A stretch of 64,000 nt of DNA from an uncultured Candidatus Saccharibacteria bacterium (GCA_947302355.1 CAMYUU010000004.1:1-64000); one strand, 5' to 3'; positions 38,384 to 47,241 are shown, numbered from the stretch's first letter. The notes: generated from the sequence alone by a model not told the origin. Made by a program: numbers and translations.

Positions 38384-40834
38384 ATGGATAGATATGAACC
38401 ACTGAAAATCGAAGAAAAATGGCAAAAAAAATGGGAGAAGGAAAAACCTTTTCGTGCGGTTGAGAAAAAAGGTGTGCCGAAAATGTTTGTGGCTGAGATG
38501 TTTCCTTATCCTTCGGGAGCGGGACTTCATGTGGGGCACGTACGGAATTTTACAATCGTAGATGTGTTGACGCGCTTTTATGAGCAACAGCGCCTCAATG
38601 TAATGCGACCTTTCGGATATGATACGTTTGGCTTGCCTGCTGAAAATTATGCAATCAAGACTGGGATGGCCCCACAGGAGATTACTAAGATAAATATCGA
38701 TAATTTCCGCAAGCAGGCGAAGCGCCTTGGTTATGCAATAGATTGGGATCGCGAGATTAATACTTCCGATCCGGAGTATTACAAATGGACGCAGTGGTGC
38801 TTTTTGCAGTTATATAAGAAGGGTCTAGCTTACCAGAAAGAATCCTATCAGTGGTGGTGTCCAGAAGACGAGACAGTGCTTGCTAATGAACAGGTAGAAA
38901 ACGGCAAATGCTGGCGTTGCGGCCATGAAGTTGAAAAGAAAAAAATGAAGCAGTGGTTCTTCAAGATTACCGAGTACGCGGATGAATTACTTGATGAGAT
39001 CGATGCGCTGGATTGGCCAGACAAAATTAAAACGATGCAAAAGAATTGGATCGGTCGCTCGACTGGTGCGGAGATTGATTTTGAGGTTGTGGCGGAAGGC
39101 GAAGGGCCTTTTTCGGACACGCTCAAGGGCGCTCGCCCAAGCTTACGGTCCTCAAAAGGCCTTCACCCTTCCGCCCAAAACATCAAAGTCTTTACTACGC
39201 GACCTGATACGATTTATGGTGCGACGTTTTTGGTGGTGGCGCCAGAGTATCCGGGGTTAGATTATATTGTTTCGGACGATGCGCGTGATGAGGTGATGGC
39301 TTATAAACGGTCGGCATTATTAAAGTCTGAGGTCGAACGCCAAGAAAATAAAGAAAAAACCGGTGTATTTACCGGGGCTTATGCCATTAACCCAGCCACA
39401 AAGGAAAAGATTCCAATTTGGGTGGCAGATTATGTGCTGGCTGGTTATGGTACGGGTGCAATTATGGCAGTACCCGCCATGGACGAGCGCGACCGTGAAT
39501 TTGCTGAGGCGCATGATTTGCCAATCGTAGAAACCGAGCTTTGCGACTTTGGTCAATTTGGTACTCCTAAAACGACTTACAAAATGCGTGACTGGCTAAT
39601 TAGTCGTCAGAGATATTGGGGTTGTCCGATTCCGATTGCTTACGATAAGGATGGTAATGCACATCCAATACCTGAAGATCAATTGCCGGTAGTGATTCCC
39701 GAGGTGGAGGATTATAAGCCCGATCATACTGGTAAGTCGGCGCTTGCAAAGGCTAAAGACTGGCTAAAGGTTGAGATTCCAGTCAAAGACCCCAAAACTG
39801 GTGAAACGCATATGGAAGAAATGACTCGGGAAACCGACACACTAGATGGCTATGCCTGTTCTTCTTGGTATTTATGGCGCTATGTTTCGCCGCATGACGC
39901 TAAGCACGCTTGGAATCCAGAGGCTATAAAGTATTGGGCACCAACAGATATATATGTGGGTGCCGACCATGCTGTGGCACACTTACTTTACATTAGATTT
40001 TGGTGTAAGTTTTTTGCCGACCAAGGATATTTGCCGTTTAGGGAACCAATTAAGAAATTGATTTATCATGGCTACATCAATGCACCAGACGGTAAAAAGA
40101 TGAGTAAGTCAAAGGGTAACGTGATCGATCCATTAGACGTGATTGATGAGGGTTATGGCGCGGATACTTTACGCACCTATGAAATGTTTATCGGGCCAGT
40201 AGAATTAGATGCAGCATGGGATCCGCGCAGTGTGGGAGGCGTTTATAGGTTCTTGAACCGTTGTTGGAGTTTGTGCTTTGGTAAGGACGGCAGTGTTGCT
40301 TCAATCAAGAGCATTCGCGACAACGGGAGCGAACTAGCGAGTGAGCCCCGTAACGACGGGCGCGAACGAAGCGGCTCGAGAGGGGCGCAAAATGCCGTCG
40401 TTCGAAACAAAGCAATCAAGAAGGTAACAGAAGATATCTACAAATGTAACTTCAACACTGCGGTGGCTGCGTTGATGGAATATGTGAACGAGCTGTATAA
40501 AGTCGGTGCGGATGAAGCGGACTTAGTAGTGTTAGCGAAACTATTAAAGCCATTTGCTCCACATCTGGCAAGTGAGATGCTTGAAAAGTTGGATGTCGAC
40601 GATGAGTGGCCAAAGTGGGACGATAAATACCTAGTTAGTGATACGGCAGAGGTAGTAGTGCAAGTAAATGGTAAATTAAGAGGAAAACTGACGGTCGATG
40701 CAGGAGATCTTAATGAAGAAGAGAAGATTATCGAGATGGCACTAAATGATAAGAAGATAAAGAAATACGTCGAAAGTGGCGTAAAAAAGACAATCTATGT
40801 AAAGCGTGCGAAGCTCTTAAACATTGTAATATGA
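38384..40834 (+). CDS. leuS: Leucyl-tRNA synthetase, with at least two inserted palindrome-derived segments
   Basis: PYPSGAGLHVGHVRNFTIVDVLTRF; FTTRPDTIYGATFLVVAPEY; KKMSKSKGNVIDP. Confidence 0.97.
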   Translation: MDRYEPLKIEEKWQKKWEKEKPFRAVEKKGVPKMFVAEMFPYPSGAGLHVGHVRNFTIVDVLTRFYEQQRLNVMRPFGYDTFGLPAENYAIKTGMAPQEITKINIDNFRKQAKRLGYAIDWDREINTSDPEYYKWTQWCFLQLYKKGLAYQKESYQWWCPEDETVLANEQVENGKCWRCGHEVEKKKMKQWFFKITEYADELLDEIDALDWPDKIKTMQKNWIGRSTGAEIDFEVVAEGEGPFSDTLKGARPSLRSSKGLHPSAQNIKVFTTRPDTIYGATFLVVAPEYPGLDYIVSDDARDEVMAYKRSALLKSEVERQENKEKTGVFTGAYAINPATKEKIPIWVADYVLAGYGTGAIMAVPAMDERDREFAEAHDLPIVETELCDFGQFGTPKTTYKMRDWLISRQRYWGCPIPIAYDKDGNAHPIPEDQLPVVIPEVEDYKPDHTGKSALAKAKDWLKVEIPVKDPKTGETHMEEMTRETDTLDGYACSSWYLWRYVSPHDAKHAWNPEAIKYWAPTDIYVGADHAVAHLLYIRFWCKFFADQGYLPFREPIKKLIYHGYINAPDGKKMSKSKGNVIDPLDVIDEGYGADTLRTYEMFIGPVELDAAWDPRSVGGVYRFLNRCWSLCFGKDGSVASIKSIRDNGSELASEPRNDGRERSGSRGAQNAVVRNKAIKKVTEDIYKCNFNTAVAALMEYVNELYKVGADEADLVVLAKLLKPFAPHLASEMLEKLDVDDEWPKWDDKYLVSDTAEVVVQVNGKLRGKLTVDAGDLNEEEKIIEMALNDKKIKKYVESGVKKTIYVKRAKLLNIVI
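39090..39174. repeat. Composite palindromic element (copy B) inside leuS reading frame
   Basis: GGCGGAAGG...CCTTCCGCC outer arms, GGGCCTTTTTCGGACAC ... GTCCTCAAAAGGCC inner arms, GGGCG-CT-CGCCC centre. Confidence 0.75.
40302..40421. repeat. Inserted repeat inside leuS flanked by 9-bp direct repeats
   Basis: CAATCAAGA at 40302-40310 and 40413-40421; insert is 111 bp (37 codons) of GC-rich palindromic sequence. Confidence 0.7.
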
Positions 40835-41337
40835 AGCTAATTCTAGTTTTAGATAATATTCGTTCTACTTATAACGTGGGAGCAATTTTACGCACCGCGG
40901 AAGGTTTTGGGGCGGAAAAAGTAGTTTTATCTGGCTACACACCGAGAGTACATGACGAAGCTTTATTGCCACATTTAAGGTCAAAGCTTGACCGGGCGAT
41001 TCATAAAACCGCTTTGGGAGCAGAAGATATGTTAGACATTTATTCGTCCCATGACATAATTAACGATTTGAAAGATTTAAAGGAACAGGGGTGGCAAATT
41101 GTAGGGTTAGAGAATAATATCAAGAAAGGTAATTTAATACGATTAGATGATTCTGGGTTGAAAGAAAAACTGTCAGAGAAAGTAGTTTTAATATTGGGCG
41201 AAGAAGTCCAGGGTATAGATTATTCACTGCATGATATGATAGATTTATTTATTGAAATCCCAATGCATGGCAAGAAAGAGTCATTTAATGTATCCGTGGC
41301 GACTGGAATCGCTATGTATGGTATAATGAGTTTATGA
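40831..41337 (+). CDS. SpoU/TrmH-family RNA 2'-O-methyltransferase
   Basis: LDNIRSTYNVGAILRTAEGFG; LILGEEVQGID; IPMHGKKESFNVSVATGIAMYGI. Confidence 0.9.
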   Translation: MKLILVLDNIRSTYNVGAILRTAEGFGAEKVVLSGYTPRVHDEALLPHLRSKLDRAIHKTALGAEDMLDIYSSHDIINDLKDLKEQGWQIVGLENNIKKGNLIRLDDSGLKEKLSEKVVLILGEEVQGIDYSLHDMIDLFIEIPMHGKKESFNVSVATGIAMYGIMSL

Positions 41338-41540
41338 TAAAGATATATACAACACCAACTTGTGCGTATTGTCATGCCTTAATGGATTGGCTTGATCAGC
41401 TGGGCGTGGAATATGCGGAAATGGATGCCACGAAGGAGCCAGACATTACAGCAGTGCCGGTAACTGAAATTAATGGCCAAAGAATTGTAGGGTTTGATCG
41501 TCCAGCTATCAAGAAGGCTTTAAAAAATTTAGAGAAATAA
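41334..41540 (+). CDS. Glutaredoxin-like protein
   Basis: MIKIYTTPTCAYCHALMDWLDQLGVEYAEMD (CxxC); AVPVTEINGQRIVGFD. Confidence 0.9.
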   Translation: MIKIYTTPTCAYCHALMDWLDQLGVEYAEMDATKEPDITAVPVTEINGQRIVGFDRPAIKKALKNLEK

Positions 41541-41552
41541 CTACAAAAAGTA

Positions 41553-41581
41553 TTTACAGCTAGTAATAATTCATATATAAT
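41553..41581 (+). promoter_or_regulatory. Promoter TTTACA-N17-TATAAT, 6 nt from start codon
   Basis: TTTACA 41553-41558, TATAAT 41576-41581, ATG at 41588. Confidence 0.75.
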
Positions 41582-41587
41582 GAGCTT

Positions 41588-43594
41588 ATGCTAAGGTCAT
41601 ACAGTAAAACTAACTTTTCACATATATATGTATTAGTAATTTTAATCAGCCTTGTTTATCTTTCTGGAGTTATACTTAGCTCTAGTATTGCTTCTGCTGA
41701 CGATTCCATAGTAGACCAAGTGACCATCAATGTACCAGTCTCCTGTACTATGACCGGCACTGGTATGAACTCTCATACTGCAGAAATTACTAATGGTACA
41801 TATACTGCAAATATAGGTACTACCACACTTAAAGCTTATTGTAATGATAGTAATGGTTTTTCTATTTATACTATAGGATACACTAATGATACATATGGTA
41901 CTACTACACTAATAGGACAAAGTACTAGTAATACTATAGTTACAGGAACAGCTACATCTGCAGGTAATCCTGACACATCTAACTGGGCTATGAAACTAAC
42001 AGCAGTATCATCTCCAACACCTACATATCCTATTACACTAGACAATGGTTATGGAAGCTATAGTATAGTACCATCTACTTATACTAAAGTAGCACATAGA
42101 GATTCTGGTACTGATATAGGAACCAATGCAGAAGGCTCAACTCTTACTACTACATATGCAGCTTATATATCCAGAACCCAACCTGCTGATACATATGAAG
42201 GTAAAGTTAAATACACACTTGTACATCCAGCGAGTGAAGAACCATTACAACCACAGTCTACCCCTTCAGGATATATAGCTTATTATCCGAATGCCTCAAC
42301 CGCACTTGGTTCGATGAGTGACGCCAATGGTGGACCAGTACAGCAATTGACGAACGATCAAACTTCTGCTACTTTGTTGGCGACTAATTTCAGTAGGGAA
42401 GGTTATGGCTTTGCTGGTTGGTCTGATGCATACGACTGGGCTACTAATGCCGATGCTCATTTTTATGGTCCAAATGAAGACATTTCCTTTGCTGCGGGAC
42501 AATATTATTCACCAAACGAAGGTCTAAGTCTATATGCCGTTTGGATACCATCTGCTGGTTCATTTCAAGATTCTGCCAAAGTTGCAGAGCTTTGTGGTAC
42601 TGGACAAGAAAGTCTTACACAGGCTCCAGCTTCTGGCGTCGTAACACTAGATAGTGTCACCGCATTAACCGATCAGCGAGATAACCAGGTTTATGCTATT
42701 GCTAAACTTGCTGATGGCAATTGTTGGATGATAGAAAACTTGAGACTAGAACATGAAGCTACAGTCGGGAATAATATTAATAACCCTTCTGTTACTAATG
42801 AGTCTCTGGCGCAAGGTTATGGTAAATATTCTGGCACTGGCACTAATTATGGTAATTTTGTGGGTTTGGCCGAAGCCGAAAATGAACGATTTGATAATTC
42901 TTCCACGGGAAATAGCTTATATAGCACCGATGGTAGCAATAACACTGAAAACATAGGGACTAGCAATTCGCCTGGTTACCGCATGCCGCGATATAATCAT
43001 ATCAATACCGATTCCAACCCGTCTACTGGTACAAGGGCTCAAAGCTTAACCGTTAGTACGTCGTATGCCACTCTTGCTAATGCCAGTATTTATGGCTATG
43101 GAAACTATTATAATAGGGCTGCTACTATAGCCGACACAGCCTATGACGGTGGTGGTATTGTTACCTCAACTTCCATCTGCCCGAAGGGCTGGCGGCTCGC
43201 TTCTGGGGGTAACGTGTCGTCTGCCGTCAATGTGCCGGGTGATCCAACTACGTGGCGCGATTATTATATCTTGGGCTATGCGGTTATGGGAAATGTAACG
43301 AACGCTTATCAACCTACCTATGAATATGCGTATTATGATAACAATATTACCAATGCAAATGGTGACACGGCAACGAAAGCCTTTAGAAAGTTTCCATATA
43401 ATTATGTTTATTCTGGTTGGTTCAATATGTCTTCTGTTTATTTAAGAGGAAGATATGGTTACTATCAATCGAGCTACACTTACAATAACCTCACTTTTTA
43501 TGGGCCGCAGTTAGCTTCATCATCCTTTTTCCCTGGCACTTATGGTCACAGTAAACTAACAGGATTTTCTATTAGATGTCTTGCATCTATGTAA
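41588..43594 (+). CDS. Secreted surface protein with InlB_B-type repeat and FISUMP-like C-terminal domain
   Basis: Signal peptide; IAYYPNAS...GYGFAGWSDAYDWATNADAHFYGPNEDISF...LYAVW; YAIAKLADGNCWMIENLRLEHEATV; FSIRCLAS end. Confidence 0.75.
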   Translation: MLRSYSKTNFSHIYVLVILISLVYLSGVILSSSIASADDSIVDQVTINVPVSCTMTGTGMNSHTAEITNGTYTANIGTTTLKAYCNDSNGFSIYTIGYTNDTYGTTTLIGQSTSNTIVTGTATSAGNPDTSNWAMKLTAVSSPTPTYPITLDNGYGSYSIVPSTYTKVAHRDSGTDIGTNAEGSTLTTTYAAYISRTQPADTYEGKVKYTLVHPASEEPLQPQSTPSGYIAYYPNASTALGSMSDANGGPVQQLTNDQTSATLLATNFSREGYGFAGWSDAYDWATNADAHFYGPNEDISFAAGQYYSPNEGLSLYAVWIPSAGSFQDSAKVAELCGTGQESLTQAPASGVVTLDSVTALTDQRDNQVYAIAKLADGNCWMIENLRLEHEATVGNNINNPSVTNESLAQGYGKYSGTGTNYGNFVGLAEAENERFDNSSTGNSLYSTDGSNNTENIGTSNSPGYRMPRYNHINTDSNPSTGTRAQSLTVSTSYATLANASIYGYGNYYNRAATIADTAYDGGGIVTSTSICPKGWRLASGGNVSSAVNVPGDPTTWRDYYILGYAVMGNVTNAYQPTYEYAYYDNNITNANGDTATKAFRKFPYNYVYSGWFNMSSVYLRGRYGYYQSSYTYNNLTFYGPQLASSSFFPGTYGHSKLTGFSIRCLASM

Positions 43595-43831
43595 ATCATT
43601 GACTTTATAATGAAATAGTATATATGCACGATGGATTTAATGCTTGTTTGGGCGGTAAAAAAACTTCGCATTATTCGGGTAGAGAATTCGGATGGGGATT
43701 CTCTTGGTGGAACAATTATGTTTAACTATCTGCTGCTCAATAATTATGTGGGGGTTATATCTCAAAAATATTGTCTAATTTCGCATTTCGTGGTATGATA
43801 AGTAAAATTATATATTAAACTAAGGAGTAAA

Positions 43832-43990
43832 ATGCCTGAACCTAAGAAACAAAGTAGCCCACGCAAAACTGGGCTTCGTAGGAGTCATTTGAGGTTGGAG
43901 CTGGCGCGTAGAGTTAATAAAATTTCTCCCGTCAAGGCTTTTGAGACCAAAAAGCGTACCCCTAATTTAAAAGTTAAAACTAACAAATAA
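43832..43990 (+). CDS. rpmF: 50S ribosomal protein L32, lacking zinc cysteines (not in ORF track)
   Basis: ATG 43832 with SD taaggag; [52 protein letters not shown], 52 aa. Confidence 0.8.
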   Translation: MPEPKKQSSPRKTGLRRSHLRLELARRVNKISPVKAFETKKRTPNLKVKTNK

Positions 43991-44007
43991 TAAGAGATAT
44001 TAAAAAT

Positions 44008-44538
44008 ATGGCAAGTAATCGACATCTAGGTAGAGTAATAGTGCTACAAAGTTTATACGAGTATGAACTTAGGACTTTGGCGCATGACCCCCAGGTCGAT
44101 CTAAAGATTATTATTGCTAAAAATATCGAGCCGTACGAGAAGGCACTTGGTGACACCGAGTTTGTCTATAATCTCGCACAGAATGTTGCTGATAATTTTG
44201 AGCTTCTCGATAAAGTTTTGGCGCCAATCGCCCCTGAGTGGCCGATTGAGTCAATTGCGGCAATTGATCGAAACATACTTCGGATGGGGCTATATGAGCT
44301 TTCGGAATGTGGTGACACTATTCCTCCGAAAGTCGCAATAAACGAAGCCGTGGAACTAGCAAAGGCGTTTGGGTCGGAGAATTCGTCCAAATTTGTCAAT
44401 GGCGTGCTAGGTACAGCTTATAAAAACTTAGGAATTACTGAATCAAATAATCATGAAACCAAATCACACGCCGTTGGCGGAACCAACGGGGAGAAGGACT
44501 CTAAAGGTACCGGAAGCGCTACCGACGGAAAAGATTAA
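44008..44538 (+). CDS. nusB: Transcription antitermination protein NusB
   Basis: [62 protein letters not shown]. Confidence 0.93.
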   Translation: MASNRHLGRVIVLQSLYEYELRTLAHDPQVDLKIIIAKNIEPYEKALGDTEFVYNLAQNVADNFELLDKVLAPIAPEWPIESIAAIDRNILRMGLYELSECGDTIPPKVAINEAVELAKAFGSENSSKFVNGVLGTAYKNLGITESNNHETKSHAVGGTNGEKDSKGTGSATDGKD

Positions 44539-45031
44539 AGAGTCCGCTCTCGATAAAATTAGATCTGCGGTTTTTCGCAAAAAGACCGCAATTCAGGAAA
44601 TTGTACGTGAGCCGACTTCTGGTGGGATTGTTTTTAGGTTTACTAAAGATAGGAAAGACATTGAGATTCTTTTAATCCAAGACTCTAAGGAGCGTTGGAC
44701 CATACCAAAGGGTCATATTGAGCCGGGTGAGACTGCTAAAATGACTGCTAGGCGCGAGATTGAAGAAGAAACTGGACTAAAGAATGTCTCAGTTCTAGCT
44801 TGGCTCGGCAAGATTCATTTTAAATATCGTAGAATGGATAAGTTGGTGCTCATGACTACTCAGATTTATCTAGTGCAAGCGTTGGACAGTAAAGAAATGC
44901 CTATTCCTGAAAAGTGGATGAAGGGGATAAAGTGGTTTTCGTTTACCGACGCGCTAGATGCAATTGAATATGAAGATATTGAAAAATTAATGCTCGTAGC
45001 CAAAAAGAAAATTCGCGCAGGCGATTATTAA
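44453..45031 (+). CDS. NUDIX hydrolase
   Basis: Nudix box [23 protein letters not shown]; start uncertain because it overlaps nusB by 86 nt. Confidence 0.88.
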   Translation: MKPNHTPLAEPTGRRTLKVPEALPTEKIKESALDKIRSAVFRKKTAIQEIVREPTSGGIVFRFTKDRKDIEILLIQDSKERWTIPKGHIEPGETAKMTARREIEEETGLKNVSVLAWLGKIHFKYRRMDKLVLMTTQIYLVQALDSKEMPIPEKWMKGIKWFSFTDALDAIEYEDIEKLMLVAKKKIRAGDY

Positions 45032-45068
45032 TTTCTTGGCAGGCATACTAAGGGCAATAAGGAGGAGA

Positions 45069-45779
45069 ATGGAAGAATACCAAAAGTTTGCAAGGGAAAA
45101 ATTGGGGTTTGAATTTCATGATATCAATTTACTCGTGACGGCATTGACGCACCGAAGTTATGTAAATGAGCATAAAGCTGCGCATGAACATAATGAACGA
45201 TTGGAATTCTTGGGAGATGCGGTGCTAGAATTAGTTTCTTCAGATTTTTTGTACCGAAATTACGACGAACCTGAGGGAATTATGACTGCGGTGAGAGCGG
45301 CACTTGTGAGAACCGAGTCAATTGGTGCGGCCGGCATAGAATTGGGCTACGAACCTTTAGTGAGACTATCTAAAGGCGAGGCTCATGGATCTGAGCGGGC
45401 ACATGAGTCGATCCTGGCTGATTGTTTCGAAGCGGTAATTGGTGCAATCTATTTGGATCAGGGGTATGAAGCGGCGAGGGATTTTATCGACAAACATATT
45501 TTAGTGAAAATTGATACCGTCTTAGAGGAAGGTACATGGCGTGATCCGAAGTCGTATGTGCAGGAACTAGCTCAAAAGATTGACGGAGTGACGCCGGTGT
45601 ATAGGACAATGAAAGAGGAGGGTCCAGATCACGATAAGGTGTTTACGGTAGGGATCTATGTTGGTGATTCTTTGAAAGGAACGGGTAAGGGACACTCTAA
45701 GCAAGAGGCGCAGACTAACGCGGCTAGAGAAGGGGTAAAGAAATATCGCTCCGAGAATAAGCTTAAGGGCAAAGGTTGA
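45069..45779 (+). CDS. rnc: Ribonuclease III
   Basis: HNERLEFLGDAVLELVSSDFLY signature; C-terminal dsRBD; ATG 45069 has SD aaggagg (track start is TTG 45036). Confidence 0.95.
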   Translation: MEEYQKFAREKLGFEFHDINLLVTALTHRSYVNEHKAAHEHNERLEFLGDAVLELVSSDFLYRNYDEPEGIMTAVRAALVRTESIGAAGIELGYEPLVRLSKGEAHGSERAHESILADCFEAVIGAIYLDQGYEAARDFIDKHILVKIDTVLEEGTWRDPKSYVQELAQKIDGVTPVYRTMKEEGPDHDKVFTVGIYVGDSLKGTGKGHSKQEAQTNAAREGVKKYRSENKLKGKG

Positions 45780-45904
45780 TTTTTTAGAGATAGTGTGATA
45801 TAATTATAGGAGTGGTACCTTATAGCGAGAGGAGTTCCTCGTGAAAAATGACTCAACGTTGTCGTTTGACGAAATGTATCCTGGTTGGATAGAGAGGGGG
45901 CAGG

Positions 45905-46021
45905 ATGAAGGCGATTGTGATGTCATTGCCGAGGTGGCCGTGGGCGGTAGCGTTTGCATTGGCTGTTGTGGCGGTCATGATTTACCTCGGGAACAACGAT
46001 CCTACGGCTCGACCGTAGTTG
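45905..46021 (+). CDS. Possible small single-TM protein (38 aa)
   Basis: ATG 45905 with purine-rich gagagggggcagg upstream; MKAIVMSLPRWPWAVAFALAVVAVMIYLGNNDPTARP. Confidence 0.4.
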
Positions 46022-46256
46022 AAACGACCATGAGCGCTGCGATGGCTCAGAACGACGATTGCGTTGTCGACGGGAAGGACTTGGACGGTATTGCTGATGG
46101 AGAGGAGAGGTATGATTATGATTTGTGGATAATGTTAAATTAGCCGCAAATTATCTTCTTTCTCGGACGCAAGCAGTTAAGGGGTCGCACTTTGACCCCT
46201 TTTCTAATTCTAAAAATTGTGATATAATTTAAGGGTTAATAATTTAAGGAGAAAAA

Positions 46257-46652
46257 ATGCTAGCGATTCGCATGCAACGTAATGGCCGGTCACATTATCC
46301 AACGTACCGGATAGTCGTCCAAGAATCACAGCGTCATCCACTTTCGGGACGCGTTGTGGCTGAGGTCGGCAACTATAATCCCGCAACTAAAGCTTTGACT
46401 TTAGATAAGGAAACTGTAGAAAAGTATTTGAAGAATGGTGCTCAGCCATCTTCGCGTGTAGCGTTCATCTTGAAGAAGAACGGCGTGAAGTTGCCAAAGT
46501 GGTATAAGGAAGCATCGGTAAAGAAAGCTGTAGCAAAACATGCCGATAAGCTTCGCAAGAATCAGCCTAAGGAAGAAGCTCCGGCCGAAGATTCTGCTGA
46601 GGCTCCGGTTGAAGAAGCTTCTGTCGAGGAAACTCCTGCTGAAGACGCATAG
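46257..46652 (+). CDS. rpsP: 30S ribosomal protein S16 with acidic C-terminal extension
   Basis: MLAIRMQRNGRSHYPTYRIVVQESQRHPLSGRVVAEVGNYNP. Confidence 0.97.
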   Translation: MLAIRMQRNGRSHYPTYRIVVQESQRHPLSGRVVAEVGNYNPATKALTLDKETVEKYLKNGAQPSSRVAFILKKNGVKLPKWYKEASVKKAVAKHADKLRKNQPKEEAPAEDSAEAPVEEASVEETPAEDA

Positions 46653-46660
46653 GCTTTATC

Positions 46661-46689
46661 AAAAAATAGTCCTTATGGGGCTATTTTTT
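46661..46689 (+). terminator. Rho-independent terminator after rpsP
   Basis: AAAAAATAGTCC-ttat-GGGGCTATTTTTT. Confidence 0.8.
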
Positions 46690-46726
46690 GTGTTATAATT
46701 ATAGAAAATTAACTTAAGGAGAAAAT

Positions 46727-47164
46727 ATGGCTACTATCGACCAGCAATTTGTAGAATACATCGTAAAAACCTTAGTCAACAATCCTGAAAAGGTAGCAGT
46801 TGAGCGTAAAATCGACGAAAAGGGTGTGCTCCTTTCGCTTACGGTGGATCCAGAAGATGTGGGACGCGTGATTGGTAAACGCGGTGTGACTGCGCAGGCT
46901 ATCAGAGTACTATTGAGGGCATTAGGAACCAAGCAAGATGCTAGATATAACTTGAAGATAGTTAATACTGATGAGGCTGCTCCTGCGCACAAGGATGATG
47001 AACCTAAAGAAGAAGAGCCGGAAGCAACGGAGGAAGAAGTTGAAGAAGTGGAGGAAGATGTCGAGGAAGAGGGTGATGACGAGGAAGAAGAATCTTCGGC
47101 GACTTCTGATCTAGCGGAGAAAACAAGAGCTGAATTAGCAGATTTAGATGATTTAGATATCTAA
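46727..47164 (+). CDS. khpA: KH-domain RNA-binding protein (KhpA-like) with acidic tail
   Basis: DQQFVEYIVKTLVNNPEKVAVER...VDPEDVGRVIGKRGVTAQAIRVLLRALG; Glu/Asp-rich C-terminus. Confidence 0.88.
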   Translation: MATIDQQFVEYIVKTLVNNPEKVAVERKIDEKGVLLSLTVDPEDVGRVIGKRGVTAQAIRVLLRALGTKQDARYNLKIVNTDEAAPAHKDDEPKEEEPEATEEEVEEVEEDVEEEGDDEEEESSATSDLAEKTRAELADLDDLDI

Positions 47165-47169
47165 ACAAA

Positions 47170-47194
47170 GAATAGCCCTTCGGGGCTATTTTTT
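47170..47194 (+). terminator. Rho-independent terminator
   Basis: AATAGCCC-TTCG-GGGCTATT followed by TTTT. Confidence 0.88.
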
Positions 47195-47206
47195 ATTAAA
47201 AAAGTC

Positions 47207-47235
47207 TTGACTTATTTGGTGGAGTGGTCTATAAT
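47207..47235 (+). promoter_or_regulatory. Promoter TTGACT-N17-TATAAT upstream of rpoB leader/sRNA
   Basis: TTGACT 47207-47212; TATAAT 47230-47235. Confidence 0.8.
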
Positions 47236-47241
47236 TCTTCT

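Noticed and set aside
46170-46205. Further full copy of palindromic element A
   Set aside because: Only the short end motif CTTTCTCGGACGCA is shared; the rest is a plain AAGGGGTC/GACCCCTT terminator with T-run.
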